DNA of 13,627 nt from assembly GCA_002315255.1 (NCBI GenBank), contig DCGM01000094.1, forward strand, positions 18,877 through 32,503, written 5' to 3'. Origin of the DNA: Lachnospiraceae bacterium UBA1778. Lineage in GTDB: Bacteria > Bacillota > Clostridia > Lachnospirales > Lachnospiraceae. The notes under the pieces are model-generated. The model worked only from the letters and a program-made list of their open reading frames with translations, made no database searches and had not been told where the DNA came from. Shown piece after piece: positions 1 through 5,601 of this stretch. Each line of letters starts with the position of its first letter. The stretch's first letter is position 1. The position numbers were made by a program, and so were the translations under genes.

Positions 1-545
1 GTTTCCGGCGTACAGCCGGAGGTTTCGCGCTTTTCCCATTTGTCATAACCATGGACCGACAGGGATTGTCCGGTCAGAAGATCGAAAGCAGACGTAATAG
101 CCGGGTGCCACGGGTCCATACCGAAGGAGCAGGCGCAGGGACCGTAGATCGCCGCCGTATCGGCCAGCGTCGCGGAGAGGAACGTGAAGTTCGTATTATC
201 GGAATAGCCGATATACCACTTCGGCTTTGCCTCGCGGAGCGCGTCAAAATCGATATAGTCGAGATCCTCACACATACACTCGCCGCCGCCCGCGGACATG
301 ATCAGGTCGACAGACGGGTTCAAAAAGAAATCCATCAGCTCTTTTCCGCAAGCTTCCGCGGATGTGGAGCGGCCGATTCCGTCCTCCTTATAAAGGTTTG
401 GGCCCTCTATCGTCTGATAGCCGAGCGAATGAAGTTTTTTCACTGTGTTTTGGAAAGCGGTACTGTAGGGCTCTCTGGTCGGGCCGAAGGACGGCGCGAT
501 AAAGCCGATCGTCCCGTTTTCTTTTAAAAATTCCGGATAACGCAT
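1..545 (-). CDS. LD-carboxypeptidase-like protein, peptidase family S66 (partial, C-terminus outside window)
   Basis: The minus-strand frame opens at the ATG at 545 and stays open to the window edge, giving 181 residues of an incomplete protein. S66 peptidases (LdcA, MccF) are cytoplasmic serine peptidases that trim the terminal D-Ala from muropeptide tetrapeptides or cleave related amide bonds such as those of microcin C. Visible hallmarks are an N-terminal FIAPSFGP strand (residues 15-22), a glycine-rich SAGGGE loop (84-89) followed by a D-L-D-Y-I-D-F-D stretch (94-101), and GYSDNT (113-118). Ser115 in GYSDNT is the expected nucleophile; the Glu and His of the triad would lie beyond the window. 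An AGGAGA ribosome site at 551-555 lies 5 nt before the ATG. It follows the thymidylate synthase gene by 60 bp, with a terminator in the gap. Whether it acts on peptidoglycan or on a toxic peptide cannot be told from this part. Confidence 0.85.
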   Translation of the reverse strand, partial: MRYPEFLKENGTIGFIAPSFGPTREPYSTAFQNTVKKLHSLGYQTIEGPNLYKEDGIGRSTSAEACGKELMDFFLNPSVDLIMSAGGGECMCEDLDYIDFDALREAKPKWYIGYSDNTNFTFLSATLADTAAIYGPCACSFGMDPWHPAITSAFDLLTGQSLSVHGYDKWEKRETSGCTPE

Positions 546-559
546 AGTATTCTCCTGAT

Positions 560-593
560 AAAAAATCCGATGGAGCAGAAGTCCATCGGATTT
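560..593 (-). terminator. Intrinsic terminator after the thymidylate synthase gene
   Basis: A perfect 12-bp stem is formed by AAATCCGATGGA (563-574) and TCCATCGGATTT (582-593) with a 7-nt loop. On the minus strand the distal arm runs into a run of six T (565-560). This is a textbook Rho-independent terminator for transcripts arriving from the thyA-like gene, whose stop is 13 bp away. It ends only about 5 bp before the ribosome site of the S66 gene, so that gene needs readthrough or a start within the hairpin region. Confidence 0.85.
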
Positions 594-605
594 AATTGAA
601 AATCA

Positions 606-1352
606 TTAATGGTTCTTCAGTTCTTCCACCTGGGCCGCGATTTCCGGCTGATAATCTTCCATCATCTCTTTCCAGCCGTCTTCATAATCGTAGCAGATGT
701 CCTCCAGATCGTCTGCTGCTTTAATGCGCGCGACATAGCCCTTCAGCATCTCAAAATCGCGTTCATAGCAGTGGAAGCTGTTCGCACGATGGACATAGGT
801 GCCCATTCCGACGCCGACGCCGTCTGCCACGAGCTTCTGCAGCTGGATCAATGCGAATGCGTTCATAAAGTTCGCCTTGCAGGCATCATTGGAACGGAAG
901 AGAATCTTACATTCAAGCTTTCCGTCGCGGACAAAATACTGGATATGCTGCATGCAGGCCGGATCATCAGAACCCATGTCTTCCGGCGTGCGGATGCAGA
1001 TGACCGCCCGACGGCTCGACGGATTCCGTTTTAACTCATCGATGACGAACTGGATCTGAGCGCCCATCCGCTGATGGTAGGTATATTCCCAGTTCCCTTT
1101 CTCCACCTCAAAATCGAGGATTCCGTACAACATTTCCTGGCGGTACTGCTCTAATTCCTTCGGGCCGCCGATAAAAAGCTTGCTGATCATCGGATCCGCG
1201 AGCGGTTCTTCGACGATCATCGTCATGGAAACTTCCTTCTGGGTAGTGTTCCAATCGCCGCAATCGGTGTAATCACCCTGTTCTTCCAGCGCGAGGAGCG
1301 CCAGGTGGTACGCTTCCGGGAGTGTTTTTCCGCGGACTGTGATTTCCTGCAT
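606..1352 (-). CDS. Thymidylate synthase family protein (archaeal-type, ThyA superfamily)
   Basis: A 248-residue protein with the thymidylate synthase fold. ThyA enzymes methylate dUMP to dTMP using 5,10-methylene-tetrahydrofolate. Landmarks in order: WEYTYHQR (88-95); the paired arginines of SSRR (112-115), which bind the substrate phosphate; the nucleophilic cysteine in DPACMQH (Cys133); RSND (153-156), matching the family's R-S-x-D phosphate and base-binding loop; Asn164, at the position of the asparagine that reads the uracil ring; and the H-x-Y pair in FHCYER (His194, Tyr196). It is shorter and more divergent than the E. coli enzyme (264 residues). The WEYTYHQR region resembles, from memory, the methanogen thymidylate synthase branch. 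Start: AGGAGA at 1360-1365, 7 nt before the ATG. It lies 18 bp behind the MATE gene and is probably cotranscribed with it. A related nucleotide hydroxymethylase or methylase is a less likely alternative. Confidence 0.8.
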   Translation of the reverse strand: MQEITVRGKTLPEAYHLALLALEEQGDYTDCGDWNTTQKEVSMTMIVEEPLADPMISKLFIGGPKELEQYRQEMLYGILDFEVEKGNWEYTYHQRMGAQIQFVIDELKRNPSSRRAVICIRTPEDMGSDDPACMQHIQYFVRDGKLECKILFRSNDACKANFMNAFALIQLQKLVADGVGVGMGTYVHRANSFHCYERDFEMLKGYVARIKAADDLEDICYDYEDGWKEMMEDYQPEIAAQVEELKNH

Positions 1353-1370
1353 GTAGAAATCTCCTTTCAG

Positions 1371-2804
1371 TTAGTCGTGTGTTAATGTATCATTGGCTTC
1401 TTCGGTTCCGTCCGTCAGCATCGGCGTAAGCGATTCGTCGACAGCGGGAGCCTTATGAAGTTTACTGCAAAGATAAACAATTAAAAGCAGAGTCGCGGAT
1501 AAGGTCCATCCGACCGGATACGCGAGTCCGACTCCGAGATTATACAGTTCTGTGCCGGCATTCAGGAGCTTGTTAAAATAGAGAAACACCTGACGGAAGG
1601 CAACGTGGGAAACGAGAATAATAATCGTCGGACCGACCGTCTGCCCGATTCCGCGAAGTGACCCGGACAGAATCTGGATCACACACATCGCCAGATAGAA
1701 CGGTGTGACGATACGGACGAAAAAGACCGTGTGCTGAAGCACCTCAGCATCGTCCGTAAAGAGGCGCGCGATCAAGGGCGCAGCCAGCATTGCGACCGCT
1801 CCGAGAACGGCGGTAACGCTAATACAAAGAAAGAGCGAAACCTGAACGCCCTTTCGTGCGCGGCCGAGCTGCTTTGCCCCGTAATTCTGGCCGACGAAGG
1901 TAGAGGAGGCCATCGAGAGCGCCTGCAGCGGCAGAAGCGCGAAACAGTCGACCTTTCCGTAGGCAGTATAGCCTGCCATCACGGAGGAGCCGAGAATATT
2001 GATATAGCCCTGGACAAAGATATTGGAGAAGGAGGTAATCCCCTGCTGGAGCGCAGTCGGAAGACCGAGAGCCAGAATCTGACGGAGTTCCCGCCAGACG
2101 AAGCGGATTTTATTCCAACGGATGCCGTAGGCTTCTTTTGCTTTCGTAAGAACGGCCATCGTCATCACGGCCGACAGGAGCTGGGAACCGATTGTCGCGA
2201 AAGCGACGCCTGCCACGCCGAGATCGAAGACGAGGACGAATATCAGATCCAGCACAATGTTACAGGAGGCTGAGAAAATCAGGAAATAGAGCGGCCGCTT
2301 CGAATCACCGACCGCACGGAGGATTCCACTTCCCATATTATAAAAGAGGAGTCCGCCGACACCGGAAAAATAGATGATAAGATAAGTTCTGGAGTCCTGG
2401 TACACATCGTCAGGCGTCTGCATCAGCTTTAACAGCGGATCGGTCAGAAGAAGACCGCCGAAGGTGCAGAGGAGAGTCGAGGCGAATGTAAGGGCGATCG
2501 TCGTCTGAACCGCATCAGAAAGGCGTTTTTCATTATGCGCCCCGTAAAGCTGCGAAATCAGAACGGTAGCGCCGGTGGCCAGACCTGCGCTGACAGTTAC
2601 TAAGACGTTGAATACATTGGCGGTGATGCCGACTGCGGCGAGCGCCTGCGGACCGACAAACTTTCCGACCACTACAGCGTCAACTGTATTATAAAGCTGC
2701 TGAAAAATCAGACCGAGTACCATCGGAAGCGAGAAGTTCACGATCTGCTTCCAGACGCTTCCCTTCGTCATATCCGAGTCGTGGCTGTTTCTTCTGCCAA
2801 ACAT
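1371..2804 (-). CDS. MATE family multidrug/cation efflux transporter
   Basis: A 477-residue integral membrane protein of the NorM/DinF type MATE family, which exports drugs, metabolites or cationic compounds in exchange for Na+ or H+. The N-terminal half starts with the typical amphipathic lead and first helix (around residues 17-45, with FSLPMVLGLIFQQLYNTVDA) and the VVVGKFVGPQALAAVG loop-helix segment. Repeated hydrophobic segments run to about residue 450, as expected for 12 membrane helices in two homologous six-helix halves. The C-terminal 25 residues are acidic and hydrophilic. The ribosome site is weak (AGAGAAAG on the minus strand near 2810-2817), unlike the strong sites of its neighbours, and a bulged hairpin lies just upstream. 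Substrate cannot be predicted. It lies 66 bp behind the methyltransferase gene and 18 bp ahead of the thyA-like gene. Confidence 0.9.
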   Translation of the reverse strand: MFGRRNSHDSDMTKGSVWKQIVNFSLPMVLGLIFQQLYNTVDAVVVGKFVGPQALAAVGITANVFNVLVTVSAGLATGATVLISQLYGAHNEKRLSDAVQTTIALTFASTLLCTFGGLLLTDPLLKLMQTPDDVYQDSRTYLIIYFSGVGGLLFYNMGSGILRAVGDSKRPLYFLIFSASCNIVLDLIFVLVFDLGVAGVAFATIGSQLLSAVMTMAVLTKAKEAYGIRWNKIRFVWRELRQILALGLPTALQQGITSFSNIFVQGYINILGSSVMAGYTAYGKVDCFALLPLQALSMASSTFVGQNYGAKQLGRARKGVQVSLFLCISVTAVLGAVAMLAAPLIARLFTDDAEVLQHTVFFVRIVTPFYLAMCVIQILSGSLRGIGQTVGPTIIILVSHVAFRQVFLYFNKLLNAGTELYNLGVGLAYPVGWTLSATLLLIVYLCSKLHKAPAVDESLTPMLTDGTEEANDTLTHD

Positions 2805-2822
2805 ATGACACGCTTTCTCTTT

Positions 2823-2856
2823 AGAGAGGAGACCGGAAAAAACACGGTCTCTCTCT
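2823..2856 (-). other. Bulged hairpin in the leader of the MATE gene
   Basis: The arms AGAGAGGAGACCG (2823-2835) and CGGTCTCTCTCT (2845-2856) pair over 12 bp with a single bulged base and a 9-nt A-rich (plus) or U-rich (minus) loop. There is no T-run after either side, so it is not a standard intrinsic terminator. It lies between the methyltransferase stop (2871) and the MATE start (2804). It may be an mRNA processing or stability element, a weak terminator, or part of a translational control. The function is inferred only. Confidence 0.5.
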
Positions 2857-2870
2857 CCGAAATGATTTAA

Positions 2871-3683
2871 TTATTTCGTTTCTTCCTCGACTGGTCCGAA
2901 GATGCCTTCGCGGAATGCGCCGATATAGTCCATACAGTAGAAATCATTGCCGCGGAGCGCTTCGGTCGCATAGATGATGCCGCGGAGATCGCGGTTTAAC
3001 GGATCCATAACCGCCGCGTCCATGCCGGCGTTCATGGCGAGCACGGTAAACGCTTCATTGATGATCTTCCGGTACGGAAGGTTGAACGAGATGTTGCTGA
3101 CCGCACAGACGATATGGACCTGCGGATAATGCTCTTTAATATAGCCGATGACCTCGAGCAGCATCGCAATGCCGTCCTCGGACGTGCAGAGCATTTCGAC
3201 GAGCGGATCAATGAGAATCCGGTCATGCTTAATGCCATACCGGTCCGCGTCCGCCATAATCCGGTCGAGCACGCGGATACGGTCCGCTGCAGACTTCGGG
3301 ATTCCCGTGTCATCGCAGAGGAGCGCGACTACCTTCCACGGCGTGTTCGCAATGACCGGGAAAATCGTCTCAATCTTATCGCCTTCGCCGGAAACGGAGT
3401 TTACGACGCCGGGGACCTTACAGTCCGCGATCACTTCCGCGAGGACATGCGGGTTCGGGCTGTCAATGCAGATCGGCGTATCGCAGGATTCTTCGATAAG
3501 ACCGATCATCCAGCGCATCGTTTCCGCTTCGTTTTCATTGACGCTCGCGCAGCAGTCGAGATAATCCGCGCCTGCCGCCGCCTGCTTCTTCGCCATCGAA
3601 CGGATCCGCTTTTCATTCCGCTCTGCGATCGCTTTTCCCATCGAAGGGATAGAGCCGTTTATTTTTTCACCGATGATAATCAT
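2871..3683 (-). CDS. Methyltetrahydrofolate:corrinoid protein methyltransferase (MtvA/MtgA-like, DHPS family)
   Basis: A 270-residue pterin-binding TIM-barrel protein of the dihydropteroate synthase-like methyltransferase family, related to AcsE and to the MtvA/MtgA partners of O- and N-demethylation systems. Such enzymes exchange a methyl group between a corrinoid protein and tetrahydrofolate. The four residues that hold the pterin or assist transfer in AcsE align here: Asp74 in CIDSP, Asn95 in VVNS, Asp159 in IDPL and Asn197 in VSNI. The N-terminus IIIGEKING and the AGADYLD motif (38-43) are also typical. Its ATG overlaps the stop of the corrinoid protein gene by one base (TAATG), so translation is probably coupled; AAGGAG lies at 3695-3700. 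The adjacent corrinoid protein is the likely partner. No substrate-specific methyltransferase is encoded nearby, so the methyl donor or acceptor on the other side is unknown. It is clearly diverged from the AcsE in this window. Confidence 0.88.
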   Translation of the reverse strand: MIIIGEKINGSIPSMGKAIAERNEKRIRSMAKKQAAAGADYLDCCASVNENEAETMRWMIGLIEESCDTPICIDSPNPHVLAEVIADCKVPGVVNSVSGEGDKIETIFPVIANTPWKVVALLCDDTGIPKSAADRIRVLDRIMADADRYGIKHDRILIDPLVEMLCTSEDGIAMLLEVIGYIKEHYPQVHIVCAVSNISFNLPYRKIINEAFTVLAMNAGMDAAVMDPLNRDLRGIIYATEALRGNDFYCMDYIGAFREGIFGPVEEETK

Positions 3684-4309
3684 TAGGATGCAAGCTCCTT
3701 CGCCTTTTCTGCACAGGATGCGGCATCGGTCGTGTATGCGTCAGCGCCGATAGAATCTGCAAATTCCTGAGTGATCGGAGCGCCGCCGACCATGATCTTG
3801 ACGCCGCCGCGAAGACCGGCTGCTTCAATCGCTTCAACCGTGTTCTTCATCGCGTCCATCGTTGTCGTAAGGAGTGCGGACAGCGCGACAATCTTGCAGT
3901 CCGGGTTTTCCTTGATCGCTTCGATAAAGCGGTCTGCCGGAACGTCGACACCGAGGTCGATAACTTCGAAACCGGCCGCTTCCGTCATCATGGAAACGAG
4001 GTTCTTTCCGATGTCATGTAAATCACCGGCTACCGTACCGATGATGAACTTGCCGTATTTGCCGATTCCGTCGCCTGCGAGGAGCGGCTTGATGACGCCG
4101 ACACCGCGCTGCATCGTCTTTGCTGCCACGAGCATTTCCGGAACATAAATCTCGTTCCGCTGGAACTTTCCGCCGACTTCGTCCATTGCGACGGACATGG
4201 AATCGAGAACTTCATCTGCTGTAGCGCCATTGTCCAATGCTTCCCGGACGACGCCTTCGATCAGTTTCAGCTTACCTGCGACTACTGTCTCTTTAATGCT
4301 TTCTACCAT
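3683..4309 (-). CDS. Corrinoid (B12-binding) methyl-carrier protein, MtvC/MttC-like
   Basis: A 208-residue methyl-carrier of the kind used in O-demethylase and methylamine/betaine demethylase systems. An N-terminal helical cap domain (about 1-85) is followed by a Rossmann-like B12 domain (about 87-206). The cobalamin signature is present: D-L-H-D-I-G at 96-101, in which His98 should coordinate cobalt from below, SALLTT (144-149) around the nucleotide tail pocket, and GGAP (175-178). I chose the ATG at 4309 because AGGAGA (4316-4321) sits 6 nt upstream and the family begins about here; an ATG 27 bp further out would add a basic, unlikely extension. The gene overlaps the methyltransferase by one base and follows lysR by 79 bp. 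I see no separate strong promoter or cobalamin riboswitch in that gap, so expression probably comes through lysR. The activating reductase (RACo-type) is not in the window. Confidence 0.9.
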   Translation of the reverse strand: MVESIKETVVAGKLKLIEGVVREALDNGATADEVLDSMSVAMDEVGGKFQRNEIYVPEMLVAAKTMQRGVGVIKPLLAGDGIGKYGKFIIGTVAGDLHDIGKNLVSMMTEAAGFEVIDLGVDVPADRFIEAIKENPDCKIVALSALLTTTMDAMKNTVEAIEAAGLRGGVKIMVGGAPITQEFADSIGADAYTTDAASCAEKAKELAS

Positions 4310-4363
4310 TTTGATTCTCCTTTTTCTTTTGAGCATGTCGTTTCCGCAGAAGCGGGATTATCG

Positions 4364-4389
4364 ATAAAGGCGCGGCCCGGCGCCTTTAT
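4364..4389 (-). terminator. GC-rich hairpin at the lysR stop codon, weak terminator candidate
   Basis: ATAAAGGCGC (4364-4373) and GCGCCTTTAT (4380-4389) form a perfect 10-bp stem with a 6-nt loop that begins at the last base of the lysR stop codon. On the minus strand it is followed by CGATAATCC rather than a T-run, so termination would be partial at best. That fits partial readthrough from lysR into the corrinoid protein gene, with the hairpin lowering downstream expression or protecting the lysR 3' end. Confidence 0.5.
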
Positions 4390-5264
4390 TATCGGTCTTG
4401 TGAAAACAGGTCACGCTGCAGCGCTTCGAGCTGCGTATACGTGACTAACGAATAGTGGTCTTTCTGTAGCGTCGTACAGAAGACGGAAACCGGCATCACG
4501 TTCTTCGGCGCCTTCACGGCCACCGCGAAATCGAGGTAGGACGGCACGGAAATCTCGGGAATCGGGACAATTCCCCGGTCCTGCTCGAGAAGCGCGAAGA
4601 GATACTGAAGATCGCTGCAGGGCAGATCCTGCTTCCGCGGGAAATCGTACCACCAGACAGGGCGGTCTGTGCCTGCCGTATAGAGGAGCATCGGAAGCGC
4701 GGCGAGATCGCTGAATTTCGGCTTCGGAGTCTCCTTTAACAACGGATTGTCTTTATGGATCAGGAAGACAATGCGCGAGGTGAGAAGCTCGGTCACGACG
4801 CCAATGCTGCCGGCGGGGCGGGTAAAGGAAAGCACTGCTTCCGCTTTCCGGTCCGCGAGAAGCGTTCCGGTTTCGGTTTCCAGGCAGCTGTTGATCCGAA
4901 GCTCCAGTTCATTGCGATAGCGCTCGCCATAGCCGAAAAGCGCGTCTGCGAAATGGCTGTAGACGCCCTGCGTCATGCTGACGCGGATGATCGGGCGGTA
5001 GGAGCGGTTGACATTCATCGTGTCGGTCTTTAATTTATCAAATTCCGCGACCAGCGTGGAAGCCTTCGAATAGAGGAAGATGCCGGCCGGGGTGAGCATG
5101 GCGCCCCGCTGATTCCGGACAAAAAGCTCGACCTCGAGTTCATTTTCCAGGTTTCGGATCGTCTTACTGATCGCCTGACGGGAGATGAAAAGCTGGTCTG
5201 CCGCTTTTAAAAAGCTGCGCGCATCCGCAACAGCTAGAAAAGTTCTGATATCACGCAGATCCAT
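4389..5264 (-). CDS. LysR-family transcriptional regulator
   Basis: A 291-residue LysR-type regulator. Residues 1-62 are the winged helix-turn-helix domain, with the classic A-A-D-Q-L-F-I-S-R-Q-A-I-S-K run (21-34) and the following dimer linker helix. Residues of about 90-285 form the periplasmic-binding-protein-like effector domain. The start at 5264 is supported by GGGAG at 5273-5277, 8 nt upstream, and by alignment of MDLRDIRTFLAV with the usual LysR N-terminus; the frame is open 27 codons further but that extension is not family-like. The gene is divergent from acsD across a 337-bp region with two good lysR promoters and a perfect inverted repeat, the usual layout for a LysR protein that represses itself and activates the divergent operon. 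It also heads the corrinoid protein/methyltransferase genes. The effector is unknown; a one-carbon or corrinoid-linked signal is a guess from context. Confidence 0.88.
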   Translation of the reverse strand: MDLRDIRTFLAVADARSFLKAADQLFISRQAISKTIRNLENELEVELFVRNQRGAMLTPAGIFLYSKASTLVAEFDKLKTDTMNVNRSYRPIIRVSMTQGVYSHFADALFGYGERYRNELELRINSCLETETGTLLADRKAEAVLSFTRPAGSIGVVTELLTSRIVFLIHKDNPLLKETPKPKFSDLAALPMLLYTAGTDRPVWWYDFPRKQDLPCSDLQYLFALLEQDRGIVPIPEISVPSYLDFAVAVKAPKNVMPVSVFCTTLQKDHYSLVTYTQLEALQRDLFSQDR

Positions 5265-5316
5265 TTTTGACACTCCCTTCAAAAGCAGTCTGAAAGTCGC
5301 TGTCCGTCCGCTAAAG

Positions 5317-5345
5317 ATTATAAGGCAAAAGGGCCTTAATTGCAA
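5317..5345 (-). promoter_or_regulatory. Proximal lysR promoter P2 (TTGCAA-N17-TATAAT)
   Basis: On the minus strand, a perfect TATAAT -10 (5322-5317) is spaced 17 bp from TTGCAA (5345-5340, four of six consensus bases). The predicted start near 5310 gives a leader of about 45 nt to the lysR ATG at 5264. Prediction from sequence only. Confidence 0.6.
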
Positions 5346-5435
5346 GGAAATACGGCTAAGAACAGGACAAAAGAAGAAACAGATTTACGATCTTAAACTG
5401 CGCTGAAAAGCGCCCGATCCGTTTCCGCCTACGTT

Positions 5436-5464
5436 ATTATATAGGGTTCATTTTCATTTGTCAA
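5436..5464 (-). promoter_or_regulatory. Distal lysR promoter P1, perfect sigma-A consensus (TTGACA-N17-TATAAT)
   Basis: On the minus strand, TTGACA (5464-5459) and TATAAT (5441-5436) match the vegetative consensus at all 12 positions, with the optimal 17-bp spacer. The predicted start is near 5429, about 165 nt before the lysR ATG. The -35 box lies 6 bp from the inverted repeat at 5471-5485, so a protein bound there could touch or block RNA polymerase. Such a strong promoter for a regulator suggests that it is kept in check by repression. Confidence 0.8.
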
Positions 5465-5470
5465 ACTGTA

Positions 5471-5485
5471 GCAACAAAAAGTTGC
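5471..5485. promoter_or_regulatory. Perfect inverted repeat, candidate LysR-family operator
   Basis: GCAAC-AAAAA-GTTGC is a perfect 5-bp dyad with a 5-bp A-rich spacer in the lysR/acsD divergent region. Its centre (5478) lies about 49 bp upstream of the predicted lysR P1 start and about 64 bp upstream of a start placed 7 bp after the candidate acs -10. LysR-type activators usually bind a primary dyad near -65. It does not contain a symmetric T-N11-A (positions 5472 and 5484 are C and G), so the assignment rests on symmetry and position only. Confidence 0.5.
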
Positions 5486-5529
5486 ACAAAGGAAACATGA
5501 TTGCGCTTTCGGTTTACAGTAAGAACGAG

Positions 5530-5535
5530 TATAGT
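5530..5535 (+). promoter_or_regulatory. Candidate -10 element of the acs operon promoter
   Basis: TATAGT matches five of six bases of the -10 consensus and is the best candidate on the plus strand before acsD. The hexamer 17 bp upstream (5507-5512, TTTCGG) is a poor -35, and the better TTTACA at 5513-5518 is only 11 bp away. A weak -35 is what an activator-dependent promoter would show. The predicted start near 5542 gives a 60-nt leader. Confidence 0.35.
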
Positions 5536-5551
5536 AAAGGCAGAATAGTGT

Positions 5552-5583
5552 GCGGTTTTCTGCGCAAAAACAGGAAGAACCGC
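5552..5583 (+). other. Hairpin in the acs operon 5' leader
   Basis: GCGGTT (5552-5557) pairs with AACCGC (5578-5583), and an inner TTCTG/CAGGAA pairing extends the stem with two small bulges around a loop of about 8 nt. It ends 7 bp before the AGGAGG ribosome site (5591-5596) of acsD and has no T-run, so it is not a terminator. It could stabilise the 5' end of a long operon mRNA or affect translation initiation. Confidence 0.45.
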
Positions 5584-5601
5584 TAATTTAAGGAGGAGAA
5601 C

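Noticed and set aside
51..527. A plus-strand 158-codon open frame
   Set aside because: The minus strand here encodes a clear S66 peptidase in one unbroken frame from 545 to the window edge. The plus-strand product is arginine-rich and resembles no family, as expected for a shadow frame.
4310..4336. Upstream ATG giving a corrinoid protein nine residues longer
   Set aside because: The extension is basic, has no ribosome site of its own and would contain the AGGAGA that fits the ATG at 4309.
4310..4388. Cobalamin riboswitch upstream of the corrinoid protein gene
   Set aside because: The gap is only 79 bp and holds the lysR 3' hairpin and a ribosome site. I see no B12-box-like segment or room for the conserved fold.
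5265..5345. N-terminal extension of LysR by 27 residues
   Set aside because: GGGAG at 5273-5277 and the usual family N-terminus support the ATG at 5264. The extension would also run through promoter P2.
5440..5601. Sigma-54 (-24/-12) promoter for the acs operon
   Set aside because: GTTGCACAAAGG and TGATTGCGC were considered, but the GG and GC pairs with correct spacing are missing, and no sigma-54 activator gene is present.
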